Source: Rhizoctonia solani
Lineage: Eukaryota > Basidiomycota > Agaricomycetes > Cantharellales > Ceratobasidiaceae
Assembly (NCBI RefSeq): GCF_016906535.1
Contig: NC_057378.1
Coordinates: 496,001 to 560,000 of the forward strand
Reading direction: 5' to 3'
Length of the DNA stretch: 64,000 nt
The notes beneath the pieces are model-generated. The model did not search any database and was not told the DNA's origin. It saw only the letters and a program-made list of their open reading frames with translations. Positions 11,890 to 24,085 of this stretch are shown here, piece after piece (within the stretch, counting starts at the first letter, position 1; each line of letters opens with the position of its first letter). The position numbers were made by a program, and so were the translations under genes.

Positions 11890-13978
11890 ATGTCTACTTC
11901 GCGGAGATCGACGACTGGGTGTACGCCATGTAAAACCAGGTGAGCAACGAATGTTACATTGCCCGCAAGTGTTACTCCCACCCACAGCTCGACATACACA
12001 TAGGCGTAAGAAATGCGATGAAGCCAAGCCTCAGTGCTCACGATGTGTTGGGACCTCAACGCCTTGCGTCTATGAATACATCGAACATGCGGGGCCTGGG
12101 AATAAACGAATCAAAAGAACAAAGCCAGCAAGACGTTCTGCCTCTGAACTTGCATCTAGGACATCTCGAAATACATCAGTTCGCCAATTGGATGACATTG
12201 CTGCATCTCTACTATTTCCACCAATTTCTGAAGATTCTGTCGTGCTCGCCCAGTCGATTTCGCCCGAGGCGTGGGGAATCGGGTCCGACCTTACCCCCAG
12301 TCCTTTGGCGCTCGCGGAGACTGCCGATTATCCGTACATGCCTCAACCATCCATTTCCCCCACACCCTCCCAGCCACTCTCTGATCTCAGTCTAACCACA
12401 TTGTCGAGTACCTCGGATCATGCTTGGGTGGCGAGTGGAGTTCCATATACGTATCCTATCGTTCCCACAGTTCCCAGTTCGATATCGCAAGTCTGGTCCG
12501 ATTACGATGAATCGGAGATCGATGAAGAGGGTGACCCTGAAGGAGTTGGTCTCATTCTATGCACCAATCCGACTATGGATAAGAACGTAAAAGATAACGC
12601 GTTGCCCTTTGTGTTGGAGTGCTGTGGGTCCCACAGTTCGTTTAGTATCTTGTTGAATAACCAATAGCCTGTTTAGATTCTCGGTGGGCAATCGCCAGGG
12701 TTTACGAACCGCTGAAAGTAGTGCACGCCATGCGAGATCAGGTTATACAACAGTTTGCATCGGATAATGGACGAAAAAGAACGATCATGATAGCAAACGT
12801 AATGAAGATGTTCGGCCAGGATCTAGTTATCGACGGCCGTGGACAGTTCATCCTTAATTGCTTGGCCTCCGACGTGCAAGAGAAGAGTATCGCTTTCATG
12901 AAGACGCCGCCTTTATTTGACATAGCAATGGATAGGCGAAATGCAATGCGTGCATTGGATAGTGTACTGGAGGTAAGGACCCAATGCGACCTCGGGTTTA
13001 CTTAGCTCCTAATTAAGTGATAAAAGATACTGGCGCTCCAAGTAAATACGCAGCCTATAGCCGCCTGTATCCGATCACTGGATAATGCTGCACCTATTTT
13101 TCGACGTGCATGCATCGAACCACCAGGGCAGCCGCTCAATCTCCCAAATATCATGATGGAACACAGTCTTAATCTCCGACATTTTGCGACCATTGATATC
13201 GTAAGGAGCGTATCTACCGGCCAACCGACCTACTTCCGATACGAAGTGCCATTTTCCCTCGAGTTGTGCGAAAAGATGTACCAAATGCAGGATGTCTCCG
13301 GACTACAATGGCTTTACGGATTTCCAGATCAGTTCGTCATGCTATTCGCATGGATTCATTGTCTGTGCGAGAAGCCGGGAGGCAACGTCTCAGAATTGAT
13401 TGCTTGGGTAGAGAGTATATTGCCGCAAATTAAGATTGCTGTCGGCGAATTTGGCGATCCACTATTACGCATCGGAAGAATGGTGGTCCAAGACTGTTGG
13501 CGGTACGCTGTACGCATTTATCTATATATGGTGCGCGTGCATTATTCTCCCTAATTTCCCAGGCGCTGACAGCACCCTTGATGTTCCAGGTGTTGGGCGG
13601 AGCAAATGCCCTTGACCCTCGTGTGATGCGCGTTCAAAAGGACTTTATGCGACTTCTCAGGGGGGTTAAACCCGCACGAAATCCCGATGCTTTTTTGATG
13701 AGTCCCATAATCATCGTGCGTAGCTCTTGTGGTCTAGAATCGGATCAACGCGATCGGTCTAACGTAATCATTAGGCTGGGGTTGCCACGCTCAAGGAACG
13801 AGACCGGCACACACTTCGCCGGAGAATGCTCAACGTTCGAGAATGTGCGGAACCAGGCACCTCAGGAAATGATGGTATGTTACAACTAGAGGACGTATGG
13901 GCGAGAACAAAGGTGGAGGGACGCCCGGCAGTATGGTCAGATTTGGGGATTGCAGTTCGCAGAGTCACAGGCAGGTAA
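11890..13978 (+). CDS. Zn2Cys6 (fungal C6) transcription factor
   Basis: Six exons (11890-11939, 12004-12623, 12677-12972, 13027-13530, 13590-13715, 13775-13978) sum to 1800 nt, 599 residues. The zinc cluster is split by intron 1 (11940-12003): exon 1 gives GCTPCKTR and exon 2 gives RKKCDEAKPQCSRC, then TPC, the Cys spacing of a C6 binuclear cluster. A basic stretch (KRIKRTKPARR) and a Ser/Pro-rich linker follow. The rest is a largely helical regulatory region containing LQWLYGFPDQFVMLFAWI and ending in DLGIAVRRVTGR. The architecture is that of a nuclear fungal regulator. It lies between oxalate decarboxylase copy 1 and a P450 and could control either, but nothing in the sequence proves this. 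Confidence 0.88.
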
Positions 13979-14326
13979 CTAATCACGGTGCACCTGGACT
14001 TATTCTTGTTTTTTCTTCCTTTCTTCGACCTGTATATTTTTGGATTGGGGCCTGCCGCGGATGCTACCCGCTCGATCAGGAAGGACACTATAGGCGAGCC
14101 TATTTATTACGGACACTAGTTTTTCGTACTCAACTCTATCTCCAAACTTCTAATAGTTTCTTAAACCGCTACAGTTTTGTGAATTCATTAAGGATGATGT
14201 AGGTAATTGATCGACTTAATAAAATACAGAGAGAAAAATATCACAAGAGCTTCTCCATTGAGTTTTTACGTTTTCGCTTTTACTGGGAATCCTATTGCTT
14301 TATATATCACCTCCTCAACACATATT
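13979..14326. other. Convergent intergenic gap
   Basis: 348 bp between the 3' ends of the converging Zn2Cys6 and P450 genes. No feature seen beyond AT-rich sequence. Confidence 0.5.
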
Positions 14327-16606
14327 CTATTCCCATCTCCCCAGCAATACATAGCAATGTTTTGGTTGTTTGATAAGCGTTTCGAACGCTTCCATACTTC
14401 CAACTTCGGTTGGCACAGGTTTGAAGAAAAAGCTGCGGGACAGAACCGCAACAAATGTCTTGATCTGAAGAACCTGTTGTAAAGACTCGGATGAGACTGG
14501 GAGTGATAGGATTTTTGACTGCAAAGAAGTGTGTACTCACAGCAAGCCGTTGTCCAAAGCAGGATCTGTGCCCCAACCCAAATGGAAAACTTGGTCCTGC
14601 TGAGCGGTCAAAGATCCCGTCGTGGGTTAACCATCGGGTGGGTCGCCATTCGTCTGCATCCGGACCCCACTCCGACTTGTCTCTGCTCATCATGCCCATA
14701 GCAAATACTAATTGGGTGCCTACAATTTGGATAGTCATTGGGACTGCTACACTCCTCTCGAGAACGAGTCGACCCACCTTTCGGAACAGGCCTTCCTAAT
14801 ATAACCTCATCTTGGATTACTTTATAACAATAAAGAGTTGAAAAGGGACAAAACTTGTGTGCTCTTCTCTGAACTCACATTCTCTTGATATCTGGGAGCC
14901 AACACCAGCGCATCGTAGAGTTTCTGTGACGACCGCCTCCAAGAACGGAACTTGTTCGGGGTTATCAAGTAGATTGAAATCTATGGGTTCTTTCTCGCCG
15001 TCATCCTTACCAAAAACACGACATACTTCGTCGTGAAGACGCTGCTGTGTTTCTGGGTCGTTTGTAAAATACTTGACCAACCATCTCAGTACCGTGGAGG
15101 TCGTATCTTGACCACCGCTTCCAGCAAACGAATTAATCTGATCGGTGTTTTGGGTTTACCAGTTGGAGCACTTACAAGATAAATGTCATTAATTCATCAC
15201 GGATTCCGGCTTCTCCCAGGGCCTCGGTTCCTTCTCGCGCCTCACGTTGAACGACCATATCTAATATGCAGTCCGCATCTGTAGCAAGTCCATTTCCTTG
15301 TTTTCCTACGATGATTTCCTGTTCGCGAGCTTCAGATATTCTACTGGTTAGAAATGAACGCAATAGTCTATCGGACTTTCTCCAAGAAGGTGACATTAGC
15401 TTGACCAGGAGCCCGTGAAACGACGGAAATGGGGCATTCAGTGCTCCCGAGACGCTAGTCAGCAGAACGTTGATTGCCTCATACAGGGGGGGTGGTCTTG
15501 GGCGTGCGATATGTGCAATTCCGTCTGACTGAATAAATTCGGTTGGGAGTGCAGCATATGCAGAGTCGATACAGCCGAGTGGAAACCCTACTGTGATGTT
15601 GACTGTATAATCAAGTTGTTATAGTTTTAGGTAGCTTCTATATAAAGTGCACCAACGTACCAATATTGTCCTGGTTGGACACCATCAACATGTTGATGTT
15701 TAGTCAATTGCTCCATTGAGATCGCTTTTGAGGATACTAACCATGCTCGCCAAGTGGATATCCAGGTCAGCTTCAAAGCAATGGGAACCTGTAATATCCG
15801 CTTTGGCTCTCCAGAATTTGACGAGGTTATTTGCGCTAGCGTCAATGCGGCCCAACATTCGCTCCAAGTAGCGTCTACTCATGCTTGGACCGGCGATCCG
15901 TCGATGCTTCCTCCATACTTCGTCTATTCACTCAATGTAATTAGCTATATGTTGAATAAAGGCGATTGTTACTGACTGGTGGGCATTGAAATTTGACCTT
16001 CTGGCATGACAAACTCAAAACTACAAATAGCCAGCCCGGTTATATGAACAGAACCCAGTGTTGGGACACCTTGGACGCGTACCCTTGGTTAACTCTCTTG
16101 GAAAGCTCCGTAGTTTTATTTTTAATTAAAAGCCTCTCTGTCTCCTTTATATTAGATATGATGATGAGAGGATCCGGCCCCAGTAGAACCTTGGATGTTA
16201 ATGTAGATGAGGTTATAGCGTTGTTTTCTTGAGTCATATCACCCACTTGACAGATCCCGTCATGCATGCCAATAATCTCAACAACGCAATCCATAAAAGG
16301 CTTTCTCTTGCCATTGCTGGCCTTCACTAGCGCAGGAATATCTCCCCAAATATTCGTTACTGGATTATGAGGGATATTCTTTACTGGTTTAGGAATGAGT
16401 CGGGAGTAAATTATTTGCGCTAGAACAGCGGATCCAAAAATTGTTGCCAAGGCAGTAGTGGACATGATATTGCTCATGTTGAAAGACGTGACGAACCGTG
16501 TGCACAAGGTGTATGTGGTCGTAAGAACCAAAATCACCGATTTAAATCGATTGTTCAAGAAGCTGACGTAAGTGGAGTTTTGCGAAGGAGCGTGCGGAGG
16601 CTGCAA
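14327..16606 (-). CDS. Cytochrome P450 monooxygenase
   Basis: Multi-exon gene on the minus strand. The N-terminal membrane anchor ends before a proline-rich hinge (IPKPVKNIPHNP). Further on are WRKHRRIAGPSMS (helix C region, about 15930-15880), the I-helix oxygen-binding motif AGSGGQDTTS (about 15130-15100), the K-helix ExxR in TETLRCAG (about 14940-14900), EWRPTRWL, and the haem loop FGLGHRSCFGQRLA with its Cys ligand (about 14575-14530). The last exon ends HCYVLLGRWE at 14327-14329. All P450 core motifs are present, so the gene looks functional. Two starts are possible: ATG 16606, or ATG 16477 giving MSNIMSTTALATIFGSAVLA, a more typical anchor. The substrate cannot be told from sequence. 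Confidence 0.9.
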
Positions 16607-17226
16607 AGCTTATACTGGGCCGATCAGGCCGGGCCTTATGCTAGTTCTATTCGTCCCTGCATCATATTCACATATTGATAATAACATTATGACCTCCGCA
16701 CTACGCACTGTGAGCCCGTGATGCTTGCAGCAGTTTTTGTCTGTGTCTCTCGGGGTTTTTCTGTGATTCCCGCGCACCCACGCTTCTATATACTCCTCGC
16801 GTATGACCTGGTTTGGCCATCCACCCAGCTCGTACGGTGGTGCGGCCCCGGTGGCACCTACCCCCACCCCTCTCCGTTCTCCGGTCCCAGTCTTCTGCGT
16901 ATTCTATATCTTTTACTCATTCCGTTACCCAACTGGTGCAACGGCCCAAGACCAAGTAGCAATAGTTAAGGTTTAACTGGGCCCCCGCGTACCAGGAATG
17001 ACGTCACACAACAAATTGTTGCGCATACATGGGTTAACCAATAGTCACATGAGGGTAGCTAGCCGTAATACGACTGGATCTCAAGATAGGTTATAGAAGC
17101 GTATATCTGCAGAGAGTGATCAATTGGTAATGAGCTCCGTATTATGTGTGTTTACACTATTCTCTAGCGGTTACATGTCAATTTCAATTTCACCAAGCTC
17201 AATTAAAATCAGTTCATCCAAAGTGT
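16607..17226. other. Intergenic region, P450 promoter
   Basis: Lies upstream of the P450 and downstream of oxalate decarboxylase copy 2. It contains a perfect TGACGTCA palindrome at 16999-17006, a consensus CRE/bZIP site, about 400 bp upstream of the P450 start. No gene seen. Confidence 0.4.
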
Positions 17227-19247
17227 TTACCACTCTCCAGGCCCAACGACAATTGGTTTGACTTTTTGAAGCTGCGAGATCGTCTCATCATCAAGTTGAA
17301 GATGAGCCTATGATGTGACCTTTAGTTTTCATACCACTCATATCTACCAGCCCAAGTCTCACCTTGACCATTTCGGGAGGGGTGAGGGCAAGCCACTGGT
17401 TCAGACTGATGTCTTCGTATCTGTCGGTCTTGAAGATCTCAAGGTACTTCATCGTCGTGTTTCCGGTGTTTTCGACGTAGTGACCGAATGTGGGCGGCAC
17501 GTATCCTATGCAGACATGAGACTGATTGATCATGTACATAGCATATAAGATGGCTTACCGATGTCGCCAGCCTGGTAGTCGAAGGTACGAGCGTTGCCTG
17601 AAGATGCGAACACAGTCACACGTGCAGTTCCCTCGCTGTAGCGCCATAAGTTCTTTCCACTTCCGACGCAATTACAAGCTAACTTACAGATAGAACGTCC
17701 ACTCGGGTTGAGTAGGATGCCACTGCATCAGTCATGTCAGTCGTGTGTTACCTTTATTATTCTTCGCCACTCATTCACTCACATGCAGCTCACGCATACC
17801 TCCAGGCACCACAGTCACCTCTGCCACCGCAATCGTCGTCGACACGTTGAATGTCCGCGAGTCCACCACCTTGATAGACCCTCCGGTCACCTGCGTCTCT
17901 CGCCTCAGCACCTCAGACATTCATCATAGAGCGCATACACTCACGTTCGTAGCCGGCGCCTTGCTCGCAGCAAATGTGTACGGTAGTAGCGCCTCTCCTT
18001 GCGGACTCACAGGGTTCGCCTCTGCAACACTCTCGGTCGGCACAGCCGACGGGAAGATCCACAGCTGCTCCCCAGGGATGTGGTCGAACGCAGACGCGTT
18101 GACTCGGAAGTTCTTCGCCAGCACCTCCTTCGGCACGTGTGCCATCCAGTCAGTCAGCAAGAACGTAGAGTCCTCGCTGAAAGTCCCACTATCTAGGACC
18201 TGTGTTCGGTTAGCACCTGAAACGGAAAGGGCGAGAGGATGTGGGACATACAAGAAGGAACTCGCATCCGTCAGCAGTGTCGTTGAGTCCTTGGATCGAG
18301 TGCGGGATGCCTTCTGGGAAGTACCACAGGTCACCGGGATACTACGAACATGATGGTCAGTAATCCAAACGGTCGAGACAGAGTGTGCATATACGTACGA
18401 CGTCCGCAAGGTAGTTGCGACCGAGCTGATTGACGACGTTGACCCTGCAGCTGCCCTGTGATGGGGTGATTGTATCAGTATAATAAGCTATTCGTAGCCA
18501 GATGGTGCTTACAGCCATGACATATCCCCACTATAAGATCGCATAATCAAACTCAATATATGCGCGAAATTCTGACTAGTGCAATACATACCTCTGCAGT
18601 AACATGCCAGTGCATCTCACTGAAGCACATCTCAGCCAGAAACTCGAGCAATGTAACGTTGTTTGGCCACTCACCGAATGGCCCCAGCCTTCAGTCTCAT
18701 ATCCACCCCCGCCATTGCAGTCGCAAGCGGCATGTCGTGTTCTGTGTCCATCTGTTACTGCATGCTCATACTGTTGTGTCATATCACATACCGTTCTGCT
18801 GACGAGCCCATCCTCCGTCTTGCACTCGGTTGTGCGATATCGCCATCGGCCACTTCACGTTTTCCCTGTCCCATCACCGTCAGTGCTGTGTCCTGATGCC
18901 ATACACCCAACGACTTACACAGAGCCACTATCAGTCGTGGGAGGCGCCATGAAGTCCGGACTCTCCCTCTCCAGCGGTATGTTCTGCGGTCCAAGGATGT
19001 CCGCTCCGGCTGCACCTATGATCGGCTCGGGTGTACCGCTCTGGTAGCGGTCAAGGTACGAGTAGTTTGGGTCGTCCGATGCATATGGAACTGTCGGCGA
19101 GGGCACTGCTGCTGCAGAGGTGCCTGTGGCAGCAGTGGCGCTCGCAGGTGTGGATGTAGATGTGGAAGCGAGAGACAGGCTGGAACTAGTACCGGCTGGA
19201 GCGGCGGCGGCATAGGTGGCGAGTGCGAGGAGAGGAGTGAACAGCAT
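17227..19247 (-). CDS. Secreted oxalate decarboxylase (bicupin), copy 2
   Basis: Minus-strand copy with the same exon plan as copy 1. The first exon (19247 to about 18925) encodes a signal peptide, [19 protein letters not shown], a Ser/Thr/Ala-rich stretch, then [18 protein letters not shown]. Later exons keep EMHWHVTAE, the lid GTFSEDSTF (about 18190-18160), HWHPTQPEW (about 17725-17700) and [12 protein letters not shown] (about 17500-17470), and the last exon ends VVGPGEW. I found no frame break, so it is probably functional. The intron after TAEV differs from copy 3 but matches copy 4. The 5' flank carries the 44-bp block shared with copies 3 and 5. Confidence 0.93.
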
Positions 19248-20916
19248 GGCTATTGGTCTGTGTCTATGTATCTATGTGTCTATGGGATATGTGAGTAGAG
19301 TGTAGGATAAAAGTGAGAAGCAGGAGATACTGCTCTGACCCACCGTTTGTTTCACTTTATATACCACTCGTTGCAGGCTTGATGCGCTCAGTCCTTTCAG
19401 CAAGGCACAAAATTAACTACCCTACATGCTCCGTTATTGCATATTCAGACATGGTAACTTGTATAGTCGAAACTAATGCCATGGCAAGCTAACCGAACCA
19501 CGACGTTTTGGTCTGGGCGGCGAGAGTAGCCGGCTCTGCTCAAGTGTCATTGGACATCTGGCAGGGGGTACGGAACCGAGCGTATTATGCACTCAGTCCT
19601 ATTTTTATTCCTGTAAACTATTGGCAATATCGAATACGAAACCATTCAGGCTTGAACTCACCGTGCAATCATAAGAAAGTTCTGTAACAATACTAATTCA
19701 AATGCGATAGCCATACCTGCTAGCGAAGCTGATCATCAACCACAATCATCCAGAGCACGCGAAATGAAAAATAAAATAAAATCGTAGAAACGTGGGGATA
19801 GGTCTCATAAGGCACTCTATTATGTCGGTACATCCTAAAATGGTTGCATGAACAGAGATAGCTGGTGACAGCTGCCAAAGAAATAAGCAATCGCGGAGCC
19901 CGAAAGATACAAGGAATAATTTGTAAGCCATGTATTAATCGGTAGACAGAGGTCAAGCGCAATGAAGAGCCGAACGTATTTTGGTTTTTTGGGAGGGACG
20001 AGTTTTCCAAAATGTGCTATAATTACTGTCTCCGGATAACCTTTGTACTTGAAGACTCGGGAATAGGGTTGTGTACCCGCGTGTCATATTATTTCCAAGG
20101 TTTGGGTAGCTAACTGAGCTCAATCGGCTGAGTTGGTGTCGGTTTGGAAGGGATACCCGAGCTAGAGTACATACTCAAAAGCCACTGATACCGATACTTT
20201 CGATGACATCCCCACTTCTAAAAGTAATTTCCAAATCAAGTCTAGCGCCGTCAAGAGATTTCAATCACTGCAAGTCTACTATCGAACAAATCAGTAGGAA
20301 TACCACTAGATTCATATATACTGATGAGTCAGTGACGATTGGCACAGGAAACATGTCGTGAGAAATTGCTGTTGGATATGCCCACAATTTGAAGAACAGG
20401 CTAGTGTAAGCGTTACGTGTACCGGTGCTCGGCTCTGAGGCCCTTGAGCCCTTCCTTGCAAAGAAACTAGATGTACTTACTCATCCGTAGCACCAAACGT
20501 ATGACACAACCATATGCACCGACTGATGACCTGTAAGATCCATGCGCATAGACTATATGACTTGAAGAAAATACATGGGTTGTCAGTTTGAGAATTGAAA
20601 GGGGCAATAAAGCGAGCGAAGGGCACTCCTTGGCTGATAGTATAAAGAAAAACATGTAGACTAAAAATAATGCACCTATCCCGTTATTTGCCTTTGAAAC
20701 GATAGATTTTGATGGCCAACACTCCTTTAATTGGCCCAGCGCTTAACCACATTATCGCTCATTTTTCGATTCGCTGGGGCAGGCAAGCATTGTCTGATTT
20801 TATCACCAACTACGTTACATTTCCGAAAACATTGAACCGAGGATCCGTAGCCAATTGGCTGCTCGCTAACAACAACATAATATGTATTCAGTGCTACGGC
20901 CGCTGGATCTATAAGC
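19248..20916. other. Duplicated 5' flank of oxalate decarboxylase copy 2 and intergenic sequence
   Basis: From about 19310 to 20000 this flank resembles the region upstream of copy 3 (about 40250-40990) and, reversed, of copy 5 (about 60740-61300). Shared words include CTGACCCACCGTTT, the 44-bp block, ACTCAGTCCTATTTTTA-like sequence, and ATCCTAAAATGG with TGAACAGAGATAG. The duplication unit therefore reached well beyond the coding region. From 20000 to 20916 I see no gene. Confidence 0.55.
19488..19531 (-). promoter_or_regulatory. Conserved 44-bp upstream block, oxalate decarboxylase copy 2
   Basis: About 240-285 bp upstream of the ATG. Core words are CTAACCGAACCACGAC and GGTCTGGGCGGCG. It is nearly identical to the blocks at 40425-40468 (copy 3) and 61076-61119 (copy 5) at almost the same distance from their starts, while sequence around it is less alike. 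Candidate regulatory element; function inferred. Confidence 0.45.
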
Positions 20917-20921
20917 AAATC

Positions 20922-21186
20922 TGTTAAAGTAAATAACCGATCTCACAAGAGACATATATATGTATGCTCCGTATCTCATACTATGTACTGTCTCATCTCT
21001 GTTCTTATCGTACTGTTTACTCCCGCGATCATAGCTCATTCAGAGTTGTATTTAACACACATGCATCATGCATTAAATAGATGGGCTCGCTTACACTAAG
21101 TATTGTCATACAACATAATCAGAGCTCAACGACTTAAAGCAAGATATATATATATAAGAAGTATATTCGCACGTTTTACTTCAACA
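20922..21186 (+). repeat. 5' LTR of copia element
   Basis: 265 bp, starting TGTTAAAGTAAATAACC and ending TTTTACTTCAACA. It differs from the 3' LTR by two substitutions (CCGATC here versus CCAATC; TATTGTC here versus TATCGTC) and a 2-bp difference in a TA run. Confidence 0.95.
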
Positions 21187-21198
21187 GGTTATGAGCCC
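21187..21198 (+). other. Primer-binding site matching the anticodon loop of initiator tRNA-Met
   Basis: GGTTATGAGCCC directly follows the 5' LTR. Its complement GGGCTCATAACC is the anticodon stem-loop of eukaryotic initiator tRNA-Met (CAT anticodon). Priming by a cleaved 5' half of that tRNA is established for Drosophila copia. Confidence 0.75.
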
Positions 21199-21282
21199 CG
21201 GTGAGCTCTGAACAAACACGCATATAACTAACTTTCTCTTTTTAAATCATCCAAACTGTCCGTCCCCGGAAATCAACAGCAG

Positions 21283-21891
21283 TTGACACCTCCGCAGTCG
21301 CCTCAACAACCACAGAATACACACTTATCATCGTTGCAAGCAGCATTGGACGACTTACAACCAGAGTGGGCTGACCCCGAACCAACCAGTTTCATAGAAG
21401 CACCTAGATCAGCTGCATCCACACCAGAATCTATCAAATACTTACAGTGGCAATTACAACATCTAGGACAAGACAATCCATTATATCAACGAGTTGTTAC
21501 AGCCCTAGATAATTATCAACTTACTTTTGAGCTACCTCAATCACAAGGACTTGAACTCGACTTGCAAACGTGGGCTGAGAGACAAATAATATTAGTCGAA
21601 TTATCAATACAAGATAACCTACTACTTTTTGACGAACTACCACTTGAGTACCCGCCGACGCCGCCTGCATCAAATTTTCCCTTCAAAGTATACGCACCCA
21701 AACTACCAATCAACATGTCCACAACAACACTATCCAACAATCACTATAAATTTCCGAGTCTGAAAGGGAGAGAAAACTATCATACATGGAACATACAAAC
21801 AAGAACAATAACGACGTTCACACGCATACATTGGACAAAAACAAAGATTCCACTTGCCGCTCCGAAAACAATCAAAACACAGACAATATAA
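21283..21891 (+). pseudogene. Truncated copia gag
   Basis: Open frame with a Gln/Pro-rich start followed by NNHYKFPSLKGRENYHTWNIQ (about 21735-21797), the conserved N-terminal motif of copia-type Gag. Family similarity stops there; the frame then runs through sequence that in another frame is the integrase-RT linker and ends at 21891. The zinc knuckle and protease are absent. The breakpoint of the internal deletion is therefore near 21800-21830. The true ATG is unclear; ATG 21714 is one option. Confidence 0.75.
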
Positions 21892-24053
21892 AAGACATTA
21901 ACACGAACACAACCCCAACAACTGAAACAATTCAATTACCGTCTACCCCCGAACAGAAATCTAATAGTATGCCTGCCACTCGAACATCACCGCATTCATT
22001 GTCTGAACGTCCGTACCCCCGTCCGCACACTCCACCGGCACCATCAAAGCCCGCAGTTCCCAGATTCACGCGCAGTAGAGCAACAGCTAGTAACATACCA
22101 CATACTTTTGAACGATTAAATAACTCAGGAAAATCGGTACCACAATCAACAACAAGAAACTTTGAAAGCATAAACTGGATAAAAGCAATTGAAGATTTAC
22201 AGAAAATCATAGACAAAAACATACGCAACCCCAACAATATAGATCCAACCAACTTATCAGAGTACGGCACAAACCCCAATATAGGAAACATCCCACATGA
22301 AGCAATGTCATCTCTGAATAATCAATGGCTCTCACAAGCAGATGAATCACATGAATTCAACGAATGGGCACAAGTAAACTATACCAGTCTGTTGCAATGG
22401 TCGCTCAACAAATACTTAGATGAACAAAACTCTCCCCGCTGGGAAGACGCAATCCAAGATCCACTCTTTGGCGATCTATGGCTGGAAGGCGGACAAGCCA
22501 AAATGAAGAGACTAATAGACGATGATGTATTCAACACCATACTACAAGCTGAAGTACCAAGAGGACACAAAATTCTGGGATTGCAAAACGTCACGAAGCT
22601 GAAGTTGAATCATGACGGAACTCCAATCTTCAAAGTTCACACGGTCGTTCAAGGACACCAACAGGAACCTGGTATATCATATGACAACACTTTTTCCAAC
22701 ACCCCAGCTTTTGAAGCTTTTTGCATAATGATTGCAGCAGCGGCCCACCATGATTTCGACGCACATATTATAGACGTTACCGGAGCGTACACACACGCAC
22801 CTATTGATCGACCACTCTACGTTGAGTTCCCAGAAGGTTTTGGCAAAAAGGGACCCTACGTTATGCGCCTCAAGAAAGCTCTATACGGCGCGCATCAATC
22901 AGGATATTTATGGGAGCAATATTGCAACAACAAGATCAATTCACTTGGCTACACAATCAATCCTGCCAACATATCCGTATTCACCCGAAACAAAGATAAT
23001 ATATTCACGATGATGATAGCTTACGTAGACAATTTCCTTATATGCTGTTCAAAAGGACATATCAACACAGTCAAATCCGAAATCATGAATCTATTCAACT
23101 GTAAGGACTTAGGCAAAGCAAAACAGTTTGTTGGCATCTCAATTTCACGCAATAGACCTAACAAGACAATCACATTAACAAACAAAAAATACATCAAGGA
23201 TATTATCAAGTTAGCTGGAATGACCGGTGCACCGCATGCATTGTCACCAATGTCTCATACACACCCCGTTCTTGTACCCAAAGAAAAAGAAAATCGAAAC
23301 AGCACATACCCATACGCAGCAAACATTGGTTGGTTACTATGGATTGCTCAAACTATTTGACCCAACATTATGTTCACTGTATGCTTACTTGCTTGTTTTA
23401 CAAGCGCATACAATACTACGCACATCAACGTTATGAAAAGACTTTTTCAATACCTAGCCGGAACATCCCATATAGGCCTAACTTTTGATGGTAAACAACC
23501 CTTCAACCTCATTGCTTATTCCAATTCAGACTACGGAATGCAACACGGTCAAAAATCTATATTGGGCGTCGTCATATTACTCTGCAGGACAGCTATAACA
23601 TGGTCATTGAGCAAACAATTGTCAGTAGCAATCTCAACAATGGAAGCAGAATGTTACGCCATGTCAAAAGCGTGCCAAGAAATCATTTGGATCAGAAATT
23701 TCATGCTATACCTAGGTTTTCCTATCGAATCACCAACCACGCTTCTAGTTGACAATGCTGCCGCTATTGCTTACTCAAACAACCCAATACAACGCACTTG
23801 GGCAAAGCATATTGACATTTGTTTTCATTTTGTACGCAACGCAATCTCAAAGAAACTACTTGAGATCGGACCAATTCCATCACGTGACAATCTAGCAGAC
23901 GCATTCACTAAGCCTTTACCATACAATCAATTCTGGCGCTTATCAAACAAATACCTTGGCACTTGTAGTTCAGACTACCACGTAAATTTAGGCATGCACT
24001 TCCCGATCTGGTTTTTTGAACAGGACGTCAAAAATTCTTTTATTCTTCTTTGA
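21786..24053 (+). pseudogene. Copia pol remnant (RT and RNase H) with nonsense codon and mutated active sites
   Basis: One frame interrupted by TGA at 23358-23360. The first part holds a low-complexity integrase-RT linker, then reverse transcriptase: DVTGAYTHAPI, PEGFGKKGPYVMRLKKALYG, and IAYVDNFLICC where the catalytic box should read YVDD. The TGA sits where the family has Arg in TRPDI. After it come MKRLFQYLAGTSHIGL and RNase H (YSNSDYG, STMEAECYAMS, HIDICFHFVRN, NLADAFTKPLP). Family consensus is SDSD and HIDIRYHF, so several key residues are changed. It cannot encode active RT as it stands. Confidence 0.9.
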
Positions 24054-24085
24054 ACACTAGCATGCATCCGCTGATTGAGGGGGAG

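Noticed and set aside
17745..18353. 200-codon plus-strand frames over each oxalate decarboxylase copy
   Set aside because: They recur in every copy only because they are antisense to conserved coding exons.
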